From contig NC_015589.1 of the NCBI RefSeq assembly GCF_000215085.1, forward strand, positions 1,426,001-1,490,000: 64,000 nucleotides of DNA, in the 5' to 3' direction. This DNA comes from Desulforamulus ruminis DSM 2154. GTDB taxonomy: Bacteria > Bacillota > Desulfotomaculia > Desulfotomaculales > Desulfotomaculaceae. Positions within the stretch are counted from its first letter, which is position 1. Each line of letters begins with the position of its first letter. The translations under genes were made by a program, and so were the position numbers. This document shows positions 45,520 to 54,755 of the stretch, in pieces. A model generated the notes under the pieces. That model saw only the letters and a program-made list of their open reading frames with translations. It had not been told where the DNA came from and did not search any database.

Positions 45520-46910
45520 GAGGAATCAGAGGGAGACTGACGGCCAATTTCATGATCGTGATTTTGGTTTCGGTGGCCATTCTGGAAGTGATGCTGATTT
45601 ATACGGTGCAGCAGAATTACTACGGCAGCCTAAGGGGTAACCTGACCAATCAGGTTAAGATCAGCGCGGACATGTATTCCAAATACTATTCCGATACCTC
45701 TCTGGAAGATAATATCCTGTATAATGTGGATGCCTTTTGGAATCAAAGCAATGCCGAAGTGGAGATTGTGGATCGAGACGGGAAGATTGTTATGGATTCC
45801 CTGGGACTAATCCCGGAGCAAGGGGAGCCCACGGAGGATATACAGGATGCGCTCAATGACAAGATGGGGGAATGGGTGGGAAAATTAAACGGTCAGAAAG
45901 TCATGGCCGTAGCTTATCCGTTGAAATCCGAGGGTCAAATTGTCGGAGCCTTACGTTTTATTGCGTCTACCGCTGCCATTGATCAGGATATTCAGGACAC
46001 GGCGAAAAATTTTATTGCCATCGGCCTTTTTGTGGTTCTAGTTGTGGGTTTGCTCAGTATCTTTTTAGCCAATACCATCCTTGTCCCACTGAGGGAAGTG
46101 ACCGCCGTTGCCGAGAGCATGGCGGCAGGCAATTTCCAAATCAAGAGCAAGAAAAAGCGGGATGACGAGATCGGCAAGCTTTCGGATACCTTGAACTACA
46201 TGGCAGATGAAATCACCAAAAAAGAGAAGCTGAAAAATGATTTTATCTCTTCGGTTTCCCACGAATTGCGCACCCCGTTGACCTCGATTATGGGCTGGGC
46301 GATTACGCTGCAAAGCGAAAAATTCCAGCACAAAGAAATGTTGAACGACGGCCTAGGTATTATCGCCAAGGAGACTAAGCGGCTCACCCGGATGGTCGAA
46401 GAGCTCCTGGACTTTTCCAAGTTCGTTTCCGGCAGGATTAAACTTGAATATGAAAACGTGAATTTGACCGAGTTGATGGAGCATATCCGCAAACAGTTGA
46501 TGCCGCGGGCGCTGCGGGATAATATCCATTTCACGGTTGATTACCCGGAAGGCCTTCCCGATCTGATGACCGATGCCAACCGTTTGAAACAAGTATTGAT
46601 CAATATTTTAGATAATGCCTTGAACTTTACGAGTGCCGGAGGGTCTGTCCATTTTCAGGTCCAGGTAGGGGAAAAAGAATATACGTTTACGATTGCCGAT
46701 AGTGGATGCGGCATTACTGCCGAGGAGCTGCCGATGGTGAAAGAAAAGTTTTATAAAGGCAGGAGCTCACGTTCCAAAAACGGCATTGGTTTATCCATCT
46801 GTGAAGAGATTGTCACCCTAATGAAGGGGCGGCTGGAAATCAGCAGCGAAGTCAATGTGGGGACAACCGTGGTTATTACTCTGCCCAGAGGGGTGCGTGC
46901 CAATGGTTAA
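45516..46910 (+). CDS. Sensor histidine kinase
   Basis: Protein of 464 aa from the ATG at 45516. Two membrane helices (about 10-30 and 170-195) frame a sensor domain of about 140 residues. HAMP, HisKA (FISSVSHELRTPL) and HATPase_c (ILDNALNF, GIGLSICEEI) follow. The ATGA overlap with its regulator and an 8-nt overlap with the lipoprotein gene show a tightly coupled operon. Confidence 0.95.
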   Translation: MRGIRGRLTANFMIVILVSVAILEVMLIYTVQQNYYGSLRGNLTNQVKISADMYSKYYSDTSLEDNILYNVDAFWNQSNAEVEIVDRDGKIVMDSLGLIPEQGEPTEDIQDALNDKMGEWVGKLNGQKVMAVAYPLKSEGQIVGALRFIASTAAIDQDIQDTAKNFIAIGLFVVLVVGLLSIFLANTILVPLREVTAVAESMAAGNFQIKSKKKRDDEIGKLSDTLNYMADEITKKEKLKNDFISSVSHELRTPLTSIMGWAITLQSEKFQHKEMLNDGLGIIAKETKRLTRMVEELLDFSKFVSGRIKLEYENVNLTELMEHIRKQLMPRALRDNIHFTVDYPEGLPDLMTDANRLKQVLINILDNALNFTSAGGSVHFQVQVGEKEYTFTIADSGCGITAEELPMVKEKFYKGRSSRSKNGIGLSICEEIVTLMKGRLEISSEVNVGTTVVITLPRGVRANG

Positions 46911-48378
46911 AAGACGCCTGCTTCTGTTGCTTCCCTTTTTACTGCTGATGCTTAGCGGATGTGCCGAATCTTCGGGCGCAGCGGCCGGTAAGATTATCCC
47001 GCCGTCCAACTCGGTCTACCCGTTAGTTGGTAAATGGACGGTGCTTCAAGAGTTGGACACCGACCGCAATGGAGAAGAGTCAACCCGGCAATGGGTTGGA
47101 AGTGATGTTCAGTTTGCTGCAGGTGCCGTCTCCTTTGGCGGACATGTCTGGGACAAACTTTCTTATAAAATCAAGAGGGTAAATGCAGCCGATTATCTGA
47201 TGATGAGATACATTCCATCTGACGCTATTTCTGCCCCAAAAACCGGGAAGGTCGATGTCATAACGGTTTATGCCTCGGCTAATTATCTGGGCGAATTTAT
47301 GAAGCTTGATGATACAAACATGATTTTCTTTATGCAAAATAAAAATCTACTCTTGAAAAAAGTTGCCGATCAGGCGGACAGTACGCTGATGAGAGCAGCC
47401 AATGCCAATGCTCAGGATATGAATCAGAACTACAACGAAGGGATTTCCGGTGTCTTGCTGGGACTGAGGATCCCTTCGGGCGCCGGCTATACCTATCAAA
47501 CCCTTTGGATTGCCGTCGAGCATCAGCAACTTCACCCGGTTTTGGCGGCTGAACGGATTTTTTTTCCGCGCACCAGCGGTTTTTGGGAGTTTGATGTCCA
47601 GGATAACTCTGCCGAGGGGGAGAAAGACAATATCCTGACGGCCCGCAATGTGGCAGCCAAGATCCCCGACATGAAAGAAGGGGAAGAAGGAACTGGCGAT
47701 CAAGCCTATAACGATCCGGCGCTAAGAATCATCAATTATATTGGCAATGATTATGTGGCCATCGAAAAGAGAAGCGCCGGGGTTAATCAATTACAGGTGC
47801 TTCCCATAGACAAATTATCATCGCCTACCGAAATAAAGGTGTTCGATTTGCTGGGGGACAATGGATTAAATGCTTATTTGAGCGCCAGGGAACAGGCTGT
47901 TGCAGCTTTAAGGGACAAAGGAGTTACCTCGTTCAAACGGGATGAGTCCGGGGAAAATTTTGGCCTGGTGCGGAAAAACGGCCATTGGTTTCTTGTAGGG
48001 AGAGTCAATTATCAAAGGGGCGGGACCTTTGAGCAAACAGACTTTGATCTCAAGATCATCCCTCCGGCCAATTTGATCTTCTATGACACCCTGGTCTTAA
48101 GCTGGCATAATATCAAAGACCGGGTTCCCGATGCCATGGACGCCTTTACCTCGCCCAATAAGAATATTGCCCTGGTTAAAACTAAAAATAAATTAACGAT
48201 TTACCCCATCGGTACGGAGCAATTAGCAGAAAACCCTTTGGCAGGGCTGGACCTGCCGGAAGGAACGACCGTAATCATGGCTGAGTGGGCCACCGGGTCT
48301 TACGTTGACAGTTGGGAGAAATCTTTTCTCGCTTATGGCGCCCAAGCCTTATCGGGCAACTCTGTTCGGATACGCTGA
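46903..48378 (+). CDS. Large lipoprotein of unknown function
   Basis: Protein of 491 aa from the ATG at 46903. It has a lysine/arginine-rich start, a hydrophobic segment and the lipobox MLSGC, so it should be anchored outside the membrane. The mature part (SGAAAGKIIPPSNSVYPLVG, then WTVLQELDTDRNGEE) has no domain that I recognise; it is rich in beta-type segments. It overlaps the kinase stop by 8 nt, suggesting a joint role, perhaps as a sensor or acetylation-related factor. Last gene of the operon. Confidence 0.75.
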   Translation: MVKRRLLLLLPFLLLMLSGCAESSGAAAGKIIPPSNSVYPLVGKWTVLQELDTDRNGEESTRQWVGSDVQFAAGAVSFGGHVWDKLSYKIKRVNAADYLMMRYIPSDAISAPKTGKVDVITVYASANYLGEFMKLDDTNMIFFMQNKNLLLKKVADQADSTLMRAANANAQDMNQNYNEGISGVLLGLRIPSGAGYTYQTLWIAVEHQQLHPVLAAERIFFPRTSGFWEFDVQDNSAEGEKDNILTARNVAAKIPDMKEGEEGTGDQAYNDPALRIINYIGNDYVAIEKRSAGVNQLQVLPIDKLSSPTEIKVFDLLGDNGLNAYLSAREQAVAALRDKGVTSFKRDESGENFGLVRKNGHWFLVGRVNYQRGGTFEQTDFDLKIIPPANLIFYDTLVLSWHNIKDRVPDAMDAFTSPNKNIALVKTKNKLTIYPIGTEQLAENPLAGLDLPEGTTVIMAEWATGSYVDSWEKSFLAYGAQALSGNSVRIR

Positions 48379-49376
48379 ACAATGCAAAAAGTATATAAAA
48401 TTTAAAACGCACGTTAATTGGAGTTGTAGCATTGTTGAAATATGGAAATTGGTGTAATGAAATCGCTATGTGTCCATTAGTGATCAGTGTCTTGAGGATG
48501 AAATATTAAAGATTTACAATAAATTACGCTTAATCGTAGATTCACCAAAGAAGAAAGAGGCAAAAGTGGTAAAACAAATAAAACAGTGTACAAATGCGAT
48601 CAATCGTCAACTCAGGAGAGTGTTAGGCGTTGGTAAGAGATAGTAGAGCGAATTTAGAGATTATACCAGATCGATGGTGGCAAGCGAAACGTCTCCTTGC
48701 CACCCATATAGAGTGCCTAATATTATTGAAAAAGATGGGCGTGTAAATCTCGCACCCTTTAAAATTGGTTTTTGAAGTTATAATGGATGGTATGTCACTA
48801 TCTTTTGAGACCTCAATTTTGTCAATAAGTTGTAAAGAATTTCTTCATCTGAAAATATCAAGTTTGACAGAACTTCTAACCTCTTTTAGGAACAAACGAA
48901 GACATCGGCTTCAATGAATTCTTAACCCCTGTTATTCCGGTTTTTACCCAGATATTCATATCTTCAAATCTTCCCATAATATTGCAGTTGTTTTACAAGT
49001 CTTCCTTCCTGCATAATCATAACCAAGCTTACTCAGTACAATATTCATTCCGTTGGAAAGGACACGGGATAAACTGAATAATGTAATAAAACCTTTATCA
49101 GTCAATTCCTGCTCAAGAATTGATCCAAAATACAGAACTCGGCCTTTCAACCACTGAAAGAGGTTTTATCCGGCTGACCTTGGCCTCTTCCACCCCTTCG
49201 GCAGCCCCGATGACCTCCCGGTAAAATCCTCATAGCATTCAAGATATTTTTTATTTTCGAAAATAAAAGGAAGTAATATAAAACAGGGCTTTTAAAAAAT
49301 CTGTTGATTAATCATCTACTCTATGTTATTGTGTAGTAGTACTAAATATAATTGATTACCAACGAGATTGAATACC
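48379..49376. other. Long gene-poor stretch with one short frame and a palindrome
   Basis: About 1 kb. A 57-codon frame with GTG start (48470-48643) encodes a lysine-rich helical peptide (IVDSPKKKEAKVVKQIKQ) and could be a remnant. A REP-like palindrome lies at 48676-48704. A minus-strand frame of 64 codons at 48956-49150 has no recognised family. Near 49348 a TATAAT with flanking repeats (TGTAGTAGTACTA) probably belongs to the padR promoter. Confidence 0.4.
48676..48704. repeat. REP-like palindrome
   Basis: GGTGGCAAG (48676-48684) and CTTGCCACC (48696-48704) form a perfect 9-bp stem; the loop CGAAACGTCTC is the core also seen, reverse-complemented, at 14394-14414 and in decayed form at 27137-27156 and 29537-29564. 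Confidence 0.6.
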
Positions 49377-49390
49377 GAGGGGGTGGTATT

Positions 49391-49732
49391 CTGGAGAACC
49401 TAAGCGAAATGCTCAAAGGCGTTTTGGACGGCATAGTGCTTGAGATCATCAGTCGCGATGAAATATACGGATATGAGATTGCTAAAAGGCTACACGCAAT
49501 GGGTTTTGAAGGGCTTGCGGAAGCGACTGTATATGCGTTACTGTTACGGCTGGAAAAAAACAAGTTGGTTCACATTACAAAAAAACCTTCGGAAATAGGA
49601 CCCCCTAGAAAGTTTTATACGCTGAACGAGCGGGGGCTTGAAGAACTGGCGACTTTTTGGGCAAGATGGGATTTTCTAAGTGAGCGTATTCAAATTTTAA
49701 GAAATAATGGGGGGAAAGATAATGAGCTTTAG
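49391..49732 (+). CDS. PadR-family transcriptional regulator
   Basis: Winged-helix PadR protein of about 113 aa (MLKGVLDGIVLEIISRDEIY, GYEIAKRL, ATVYALLLRLEKNKLV, then a C-terminal helix). The start is unclear: GAGGGGGTGG (49377-49386) sits before ATT-CTG, and family members begin at ENLSEMLKG, which would make CTG at 49391 the start. TTG at 49352 and ATG at 49409 are the standard-codon alternatives. It overlaps the next membrane-protein gene by 11 nt, the usual PadR/DUF1700-type pair. Confidence 0.88.
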   Translation: MENLSEMLKGVLDGIVLEIISRDEIYGYEIAKRLHAMGFEGLAEATVYALLLRLEKNKLVHITKKPSEIGPPRKFYTLNERGLEELATFWARWDFLSERIQILRNNGGKDNEL

Positions 49733-50318
49733 CCATGAGGTTAAGGAAAGAATTAACCGGTTTGCAAAGGAACAATCACAGTACTATTTGGAAGAAGCCG
49801 AAATGACCTATATGGAAAAGCTGCGACGGAAAACCGGTCAGACCAAGAGCAAGATTATGGCGAGACTTGCTAAGTTTAAGAACCGCTCGGAGACGTCACT
49901 TGAAGCGCAAAACGATATGATTCTCTATATGAGTGATTATATGAATGATTTGATCGCTGAAGGATGTTCCGAACAGGAAGCCTTTGAACGCGCGAAAGAG
50001 GAACTTAAGTTTCGCAGTGAAACCCCAAAGTCTTTCGATCTGCAGGAGCGGTTTGCAGAGTACTATGAAAACCGCGACCCTGCCGATTACGAGGCCATCG
50101 GTCTGTTTTATGCAGGATTTATGTTCTTTGGGCTCTCTATCGGCGCGCTTGTTGGATTTCTTGGCAGCGGCGGGCGGGAGATGTTCCTCTCCGGCGGTTG
50201 GATTGATACGCTAATTGGCGTTATTGCCGGCGCAATTATCGGAATGGGATTAGGGCTTATCAGCAACGCAATTATTGTATTGAAGAAAAAAGATAAATCG
50301 GGGAAGCATAGGAGTTAG
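49722..50318 (+). CDS. PadR-associated membrane protein (DUF1700-like)
   Basis: Protein of 198 aa from the ATG at 49722 (GGGGGGAAAG upstream), overlapping padR. The N-terminal about 115 residues are soluble and helical (YMSDYMNDLIAEG, EQEAFERAKEEL, like the permease-prefix helical domain); two membrane helices lie near 127-150 and 158-185 (GALVGFLGSGG, GVIAGAIIGMGLGLIS). Its role is probably membrane-stress or regulator anchoring. Function unproven. Confidence 0.8.
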   Translation: MSFSHEVKERINRFAKEQSQYYLEEAEMTYMEKLRRKTGQTKSKIMARLAKFKNRSETSLEAQNDMILYMSDYMNDLIAEGCSEQEAFERAKEELKFRSETPKSFDLQERFAEYYENRDPADYEAIGLFYAGFMFFGLSIGALVGFLGSGGREMFLSGGWIDTLIGVIAGAIIGMGLGLISNAIIVLKKKDKSGKHRS

Positions 50319-50321
50319 ATA

Positions 50322-51014
50322 ATGGAAAAGGTTATCGTATTGGATTTAAAACTTAAATTTGGTCAAACAGAGGATGTAATCCATCCAGTTTTATTAAAAG
50401 ATGATAGGAATATGGTATTGGTAGATTGCGGATATACCGGCTTTCTTCCTGTTATCGAACAGGCAATGGCAGAAAAAAATCTTTCTTGCAGCGAATTGAC
50501 GCATATTTTGATTACTCATCAGGACCATGATCATATGGGTGCATTGTCTGAATTAAAACAGAAATATCCTAAAATACAGGTTGTGGCCAGTGACAAGGAG
50601 TCCCCGTATATTTCAGGTAAATTCAAGTCCCTACGGTTAGAACAAGCCGAGGCCATGCAGCCGAATTTACCTGAAGAACAAAAACCATTTGGATTAGCTT
50701 TTTGTAATATCCTGAAAAATGTTCGGCCTGTTGAAGTAGACCTGGAAGTACGGGACGGAGATGTTTTGGATTGGTGCGGAGGTTGTACCATCCTCGGAAC
50801 GCCGGGACATACGCCAGGTCACATTGCTGTCTATATAAATAAGAAAAAAGTTCTTATAACAGGGGATGCGGCAGCACTTGAGAATGGGGAATTGGTAATT
50901 GCAAATCCTCAATTCACATTAGATATAAAAGAGGCTGAAGAATCCCTTCGCAAAATCATTAATTATGGCGCCAAAGAAATGATATGCTATCATGGAGGCA
51001 TATTTATATCTTAA
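50322..51014 (+). CDS. MBL-fold metallohydrolase
   Basis: Protein of 230 aa with the metallo-beta-lactamase metal motif THQDHDHMG (HxHxDH type, with Gln replacing one position), later HTPGH and a CYHGG near the end. It is likely a zinc hydrolase of glyoxalase II-like type. It begins 4 nt after the preceding membrane-protein gene, so it may be in the same operon. Confidence 0.9.
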   Translation: MEKVIVLDLKLKFGQTEDVIHPVLLKDDRNMVLVDCGYTGFLPVIEQAMAEKNLSCSELTHILITHQDHDHMGALSELKQKYPKIQVVASDKESPYISGKFKSLRLEQAEAMQPNLPEEQKPFGLAFCNILKNVRPVEVDLEVRDGDVLDWCGGCTILGTPGHTPGHIAVYINKKKVLITGDAAALENGELVIANPQFTLDIKEAEESLRKIINYGAKEMICYHGGIFIS

Positions 51015-51340
51015 ATCCCTTGCTGCAGAGTAAAAGAAAAACAGAAATGGAAAGAAAGCGAAGCAGGCTTTGTTGGAAAGTAGTTTTATCTATCCTAGGC
51101 TACAAGTCTGAGTGGTCTATAAACGAAGAAATCCGCTGCTTTCTTTTCAAAAGCTATCCCGTTTGCCTGTCGCGAGCGGGATTTTGCCGTGTATGAGCGT
51201 AATGTTAAGGTGTTTTCCATTTTTACTAGTTAGGCTTTGTGATAAAATTTGATAAAAGAAGGCATATAAAAACGGTTTATTCTTTGTAATACTGACCAAA
51301 AAGAATGTCCCTATTGTCCTATAAGAAGAAGGTGTGTAGT
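51015..51340. other. Intergenic stretch
   Basis: No gene seen. It contains the hairpin described at 51156-51185 and the ribosome-binding site of the next gene (AGAAGGTG at 51327-51334). Confidence 0.4.
51156..51185 (+). terminator. Possible terminator of the padR-mbl transcript
   Basis: ATCCCG (51156-51161) and CGGGAT (51177-51182), extended by TTT; the loop is partly self-paired. Position after the MBL gene fits a terminator. Confidence 0.45.
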
Positions 51341-52060
51341 TTGAAACGAAAAGTATATACGCTGTTAATCATGATTTTTGCTGCTTGTTGTTTTTTCCCA
51401 ACCATTACATATGCCAATTCAGCCGAGCCTCCCGCATTAATCGTGATTATGAAAAATGCCCCCGAGGATGTTTCAGTTGCCATCATTTCCGCAGAAACTT
51501 TGCAGGAAGGGGAAAAAAGCAAGACCGCTTGGGAAACATCCTATGCTTTCTACAATAGAGATATTGGGAGCAATAAAGAAATAAAAATTAAAGTATCGGG
51601 AAACGGCACCAGTTATGATCAAATTATCGGGAAGCAATACTTGACCGGTTATAATAGCATTGTGACCTTAGATTTTTCCGCACAAACCATAACAGCCGGG
51701 AAGCTGTTGTCTCGATCAATCCTTTTAGTGACGCTGCGGGTATTTTTTACTTTAGCGATTGAAGGCGTAATCTTTTTTCTGTTTGGGTTCCGTGATAAAA
51801 ACAGTTGGCTTGCCTTCCTAATTATAAATTTATTGACACAAGGCATTTTAAATGTAGTCCTGAACGGAGCTTCTCCTTTTGCCAGCTATTTGATTTTGAA
51901 CCTCATTTTGATGGAGTTTTGGGTGTTTATAACCGAAATCATAGGAGTCCTTGTTTTTATCAAAGAACATGGGAAATTCCGTCGCCTTTCTTATGTGTTG
52001 GTTGCAAATTTCGCCAGCCTGGTATTAGGCGGTTATTTGATTACTGTTTTGCCAATCTAG
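51341..52060 (+). CDS. Exported/membrane protein of unknown function
   Basis: Protein of 239 aa from the TTG at 51341, chosen because AGAAGGTG lies 7 nt upstream and the resulting N-terminus (MKRKVYTLLIMIFAACCFF) is a clean signal peptide ending near YANSAE; an ATG at 51305 would lengthen it by 12 residues. An external domain of about 90 residues is followed by four or five membrane helices from about 125 on. No family recognised. The opening resembles small membrane sensors. Confidence 0.7.
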   Translation: MKRKVYTLLIMIFAACCFFPTITYANSAEPPALIVIMKNAPEDVSVAIISAETLQEGEKSKTAWETSYAFYNRDIGSNKEIKIKVSGNGTSYDQIIGKQYLTGYNSIVTLDFSAQTITAGKLLSRSILLVTLRVFFTLAIEGVIFFLFGFRDKNSWLAFLIINLLTQGILNVVLNGASPFASYLILNLILMEFWVFITEIIGVLVFIKEHGKFRRLSYVLVANFASLVLGGYLITVLPI

Positions 52061-52206
52061 TTTAAAATAATCAAACTCTATTTTGCCTCAAAATTAGATC
52101 AAGGTTCAAAGAGTTTCGCTAATTTTATTATGAATCCAGACAGGATTCTAGGCGGTTGGTGCAGTAGTGTTTGTGTTATTTGTATAATCTTAATGGAGGA
52201 TAAAAT

Positions 52207-52899
52207 TTGAAGAATACAAATATAGAAAGTTTACATGCTTGGGAAACCAATGCGAAGTTTTGGGATAATCAAATGGGCGATGAATCAAACCGCTTTCATC
52301 GCGAGATTGTCCGCCCGCATACCGAAGAATTATTGGAGATTAAGTCGGACGATTTCGTTTTGGATATAGCCTGCGGCAACGGCAATTTTTCAAAAAGGCT
52401 TGCCGAGCAAGGTGTAAAAGTTGTTGGGTTTGATTACAGTCCTAAAATGATTGAACTTGCGAAGATCCGCAGAGTAAATGTCCTGGACAAAGTAATTTTT
52501 AAAGTTTGTGATGCTACCGATTATGAGCAACTCATGAATTTACGGCAAGAAAGACCTTTTACAAAAGCGGTTGCCAACATGGCAATTATGGATATTTCCG
52601 ATATAGAACCATTGTTTAAAGCAGTTTTTGATCTGCTGTGTGAGAATGGGATTTTTGTATTTGCTACACACCACCCTTGTTTCACCTATCCCAATGAGGA
52701 TTATTTCACTTCTTGCGTTCATAAAGGCGTTGCAATCGAGGGACAACCAGTTTTGCAAAACTATTATCACAGGTCCATTCAAGACATACTTAATCTTGCT
52801 TTTAAATGTGGATTTATAATTGATGGATTTTACGAAGTACCATTTCCTGGCGAAAATACTCCAATAATTATGATAGTACGCTTAAAAAAATTTATATAG
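52207..52899 (+). CDS. Class I SAM-dependent methyltransferase
   Basis: Protein of 230 aa with a TTG start after GGAGG (52195-52199). Motif I is VLDIACGNGNFSKRL, followed by VVGFDYSPKMIELAK; NMAIMDISDIEPLF fits motif IV of small-molecule methyltransferases. There is no DNA-methyltransferase NPPY/DPPY motif, so it is not a modification partner for the nuclease-like gene at 53100. A hairpin follows. Confidence 0.88.
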   Translation: MKNTNIESLHAWETNAKFWDNQMGDESNRFHREIVRPHTEELLEIKSDDFVLDIACGNGNFSKRLAEQGVKVVGFDYSPKMIELAKIRRVNVLDKVIFKVCDATDYEQLMNLRQERPFTKAVANMAIMDISDIEPLFKAVFDLLCENGIFVFATHHPCFTYPNEDYFTSCVHKGVAIEGQPVLQNYYHRSIQDILNLAFKCGFIIDGFYEVPFPGENTPIIMIVRLKKFI

Positions 52900-52904
52900 T
52901 CTAT

Positions 52905-52946
52905 GACGGGAAGCTAGGGGTGTCAGCTCACTGCTTCCCGTCTTCA
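52905..52946 (+). terminator. Hairpin terminator after the methyltransferase
   Basis: GACGGGAAG (52905-52913) and CTTCCCGTC (52934-52942) form a perfect 9-bp stem, followed by TTCAT, so the T-run is weak. Confidence 0.55.
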
Positions 52947-53099
52947 TATAAGTTAAAAATATATTGGTATACTGAATAGAATAGAAGGGACATTCCCTTT
53001 TGTCTCCAATGTATTGCAACGGTAGAGAAAGCGGTAGCTGCCAATTATAAAATTCCGGAGACTCGTTGGTGCGCATGAGAAGTAATAAGGAGGAGAGGC

Positions 53100-54755
53100 G
53101 TGAGATTTCCAGATAGTACGGGTTTATTGCTTACCATTGTCGATGGTTTTATCAAAGGTGAAGAGATGATGGTTCAACCCATTGATAATTACCATTATCC
53201 TTTTCACGATTTTATAGATAAGGCTCAAGCCGGTGAACTAATTTCATCTGATATTGAAGACTGCATTAAGGTCCCTAAGCTTTATATTATTGCTGGGTAT
53301 AGGGATAAGGTTTATCGTGTGGAGCAAACATGGAGAACAAAAATTAAGCAAGCATTTGAACAATTCTGCCAGAATGAGCAGATACTGAAGAGGATTAAGG
53401 GAGAGGTAAAAAAAAGAGAGCACTACTGCTTGGAATCATTCTATTGGCTCTACCTATCAGAATTGATGACTGGTGACCATGTTTATTATCCGAGAGAAAT
53501 GAAGATTGAAAATGAGGATTTAGTGATATTGGCTTTTTACTGGACGCCTAATCTTGATGACAATCTTTTAGACCGCGTGGAACAGACAATTTCTTTTTGG
53601 ATGGATCGCGAGCAACCGGCTTTAAAAGGTTATCAATATTTAAATCGTTCTTTTATTTTGCAAAATATGATTGGCCGCAAAGTATTGGCTACTATTCCCG
53701 ATAGAGAAGGAAACTGGGGTTTGGTACTTGAAGGGGGACTATTTTTACCGCTAGCGGATGATTTTGAAGCTGGTCTATGCAAGTTAAATAGTAATCATAT
53801 TAACCAATGGACTGTTGGCGAGGTAGAAGAAATATTGCTTAATCCTATTTATTCCTTTGGCTACTATTACCAAGATATAGACTTAGTTTGTGAATGGTTC
53901 TATGTTTTTCTTTACGGGTTGGCTACCGTTGACGAGGAAGTATTGGCTACCGTTGATCTTAAATCTTTATACCAAAGCTTTTGTGATTATATAGGGAAAC
54001 ATATTTGTCCTTATACTTTAATTGAGGAAAAAATTTTAGAAGTAAGCCAATTTATAGCAGTACTTAAAATAACATTAGGTAATATAAAAGAGTATCTAAA
54101 AGGGGAAGAGGAAGCAGGCGTTTCTAAAAATATTTTAATGATGATGCGAAACCGGCATGCCTATTTACCGGTGGTTCATAAGTTTATTCGCAGAAATTCT
54201 GACTTGGCTATAATAAACACATCCTGCTCCATTACTTTCGATTATAGATATTGGGAAAATGAGCTTGATAATTTGAGAAAGGCTACCCGTTCTGACGAGA
54301 AGGGAAAAAGACTGGAAGACCTGATACAGTATTTTATTGGCGCTATCCCTGGCTTAAAAGTTACTGATGTCAGGGCAAAAAGGGGAAGGGCCGAAGTGGA
54401 TATTTTCTGCTGCAATATTTCATATGATTCCTGCCTTTGGAAACTTGGCGCATTGGTTCTGATCGAATGTAAGAATAGAAAAGAGAAAGTGGAGGTATCG
54501 GATATCCGGAACATGGTCCCTACGATGGAGGCTAAAGGCATTCATGGGGCCATGATTTATAGTCGAGCAGGCTTTTCATCAGTTGCTATGAGTGAAATTA
54601 AACATCAACTTTTGGGCGGAAAGATCATTGTTCCCGTATCTTTGGAAGAACTGGAGAGAGTAGGCAAGGAGAAGAGTGCTTATGATCTTTTGAGAGAGAA
54701 AATAGATCACTTTGATAAGATTCTGGAAGACGATGATAGGCAATTGTATTTTTGA
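53100..54755 (+). CDS. Orphan PD-(D/E)XK nuclease-like protein (Mrr-type C-terminus)
   Basis: Protein of 551 aa with a GTG start after AAGGAGG (53087-53093). Residues 1-400 have no domain that I recognise. The last 150 residues look like a restriction-endonuclease-like fold: E406 in KGKRLEDL, D434 in AEVDIF and E456-x-K458 in LIECKNRKE, followed by a helix with MEAKGIHGAMIYSRAGFSS, as in Mrr-type nucleases. It stands alone; the neighbouring methyltransferase is not of the DNA type. A defence or DNA-repair role is possible but only inferred. Confidence 0.65.
   Translation: MRFPDSTGLLLTIVDGFIKGEEMMVQPIDNYHYPFHDFIDKAQAGELISSDIEDCIKVPKLYIIAGYRDKVYRVEQTWRTKIKQAFEQFCQNEQILKRIKGEVKKREHYCLESFYWLYLSELMTGDHVYYPREMKIENEDLVILAFYWTPNLDDNLLDRVEQTISFWMDREQPALKGYQYLNRSFILQNMIGRKVLATIPDREGNWGLVLEGGLFLPLADDFEAGLCKLNSNHINQWTVGEVEEILLNPIYSFGYYYQDIDLVCEWFYVFLYGLATVDEEVLATVDLKSLYQSFCDYIGKHICPYTLIEEKILEVSQFIAVLKITLGNIKEYLKGEEEAGVSKNILMMMRNRHAYLPVVHKFIRRNSDLAIINTSCSITFDYRYWENELDNLRKATRSDEKGKRLEDLIQYFIGAIPGLKVTDVRAKRGRAEVDIFCCNISYDSCLWKLGALVLIECKNRKEKVEVSDIRNMVPTMEAKGIHGAMIYSRAGFSSVAMSEIKHQLLGGKIIVPVSLEELERVGKEKSAYDLLREKIDHFDKILEDDDRQLYF

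Noticed and set aside
52207-54755. Restriction-modification pair (methyltransferase plus nuclease-like protein)
   Set aside because: The methyltransferase lacks DNA-methyltransferase catalytic motifs and is separated by a hairpin terminator and a 200-nt gap.
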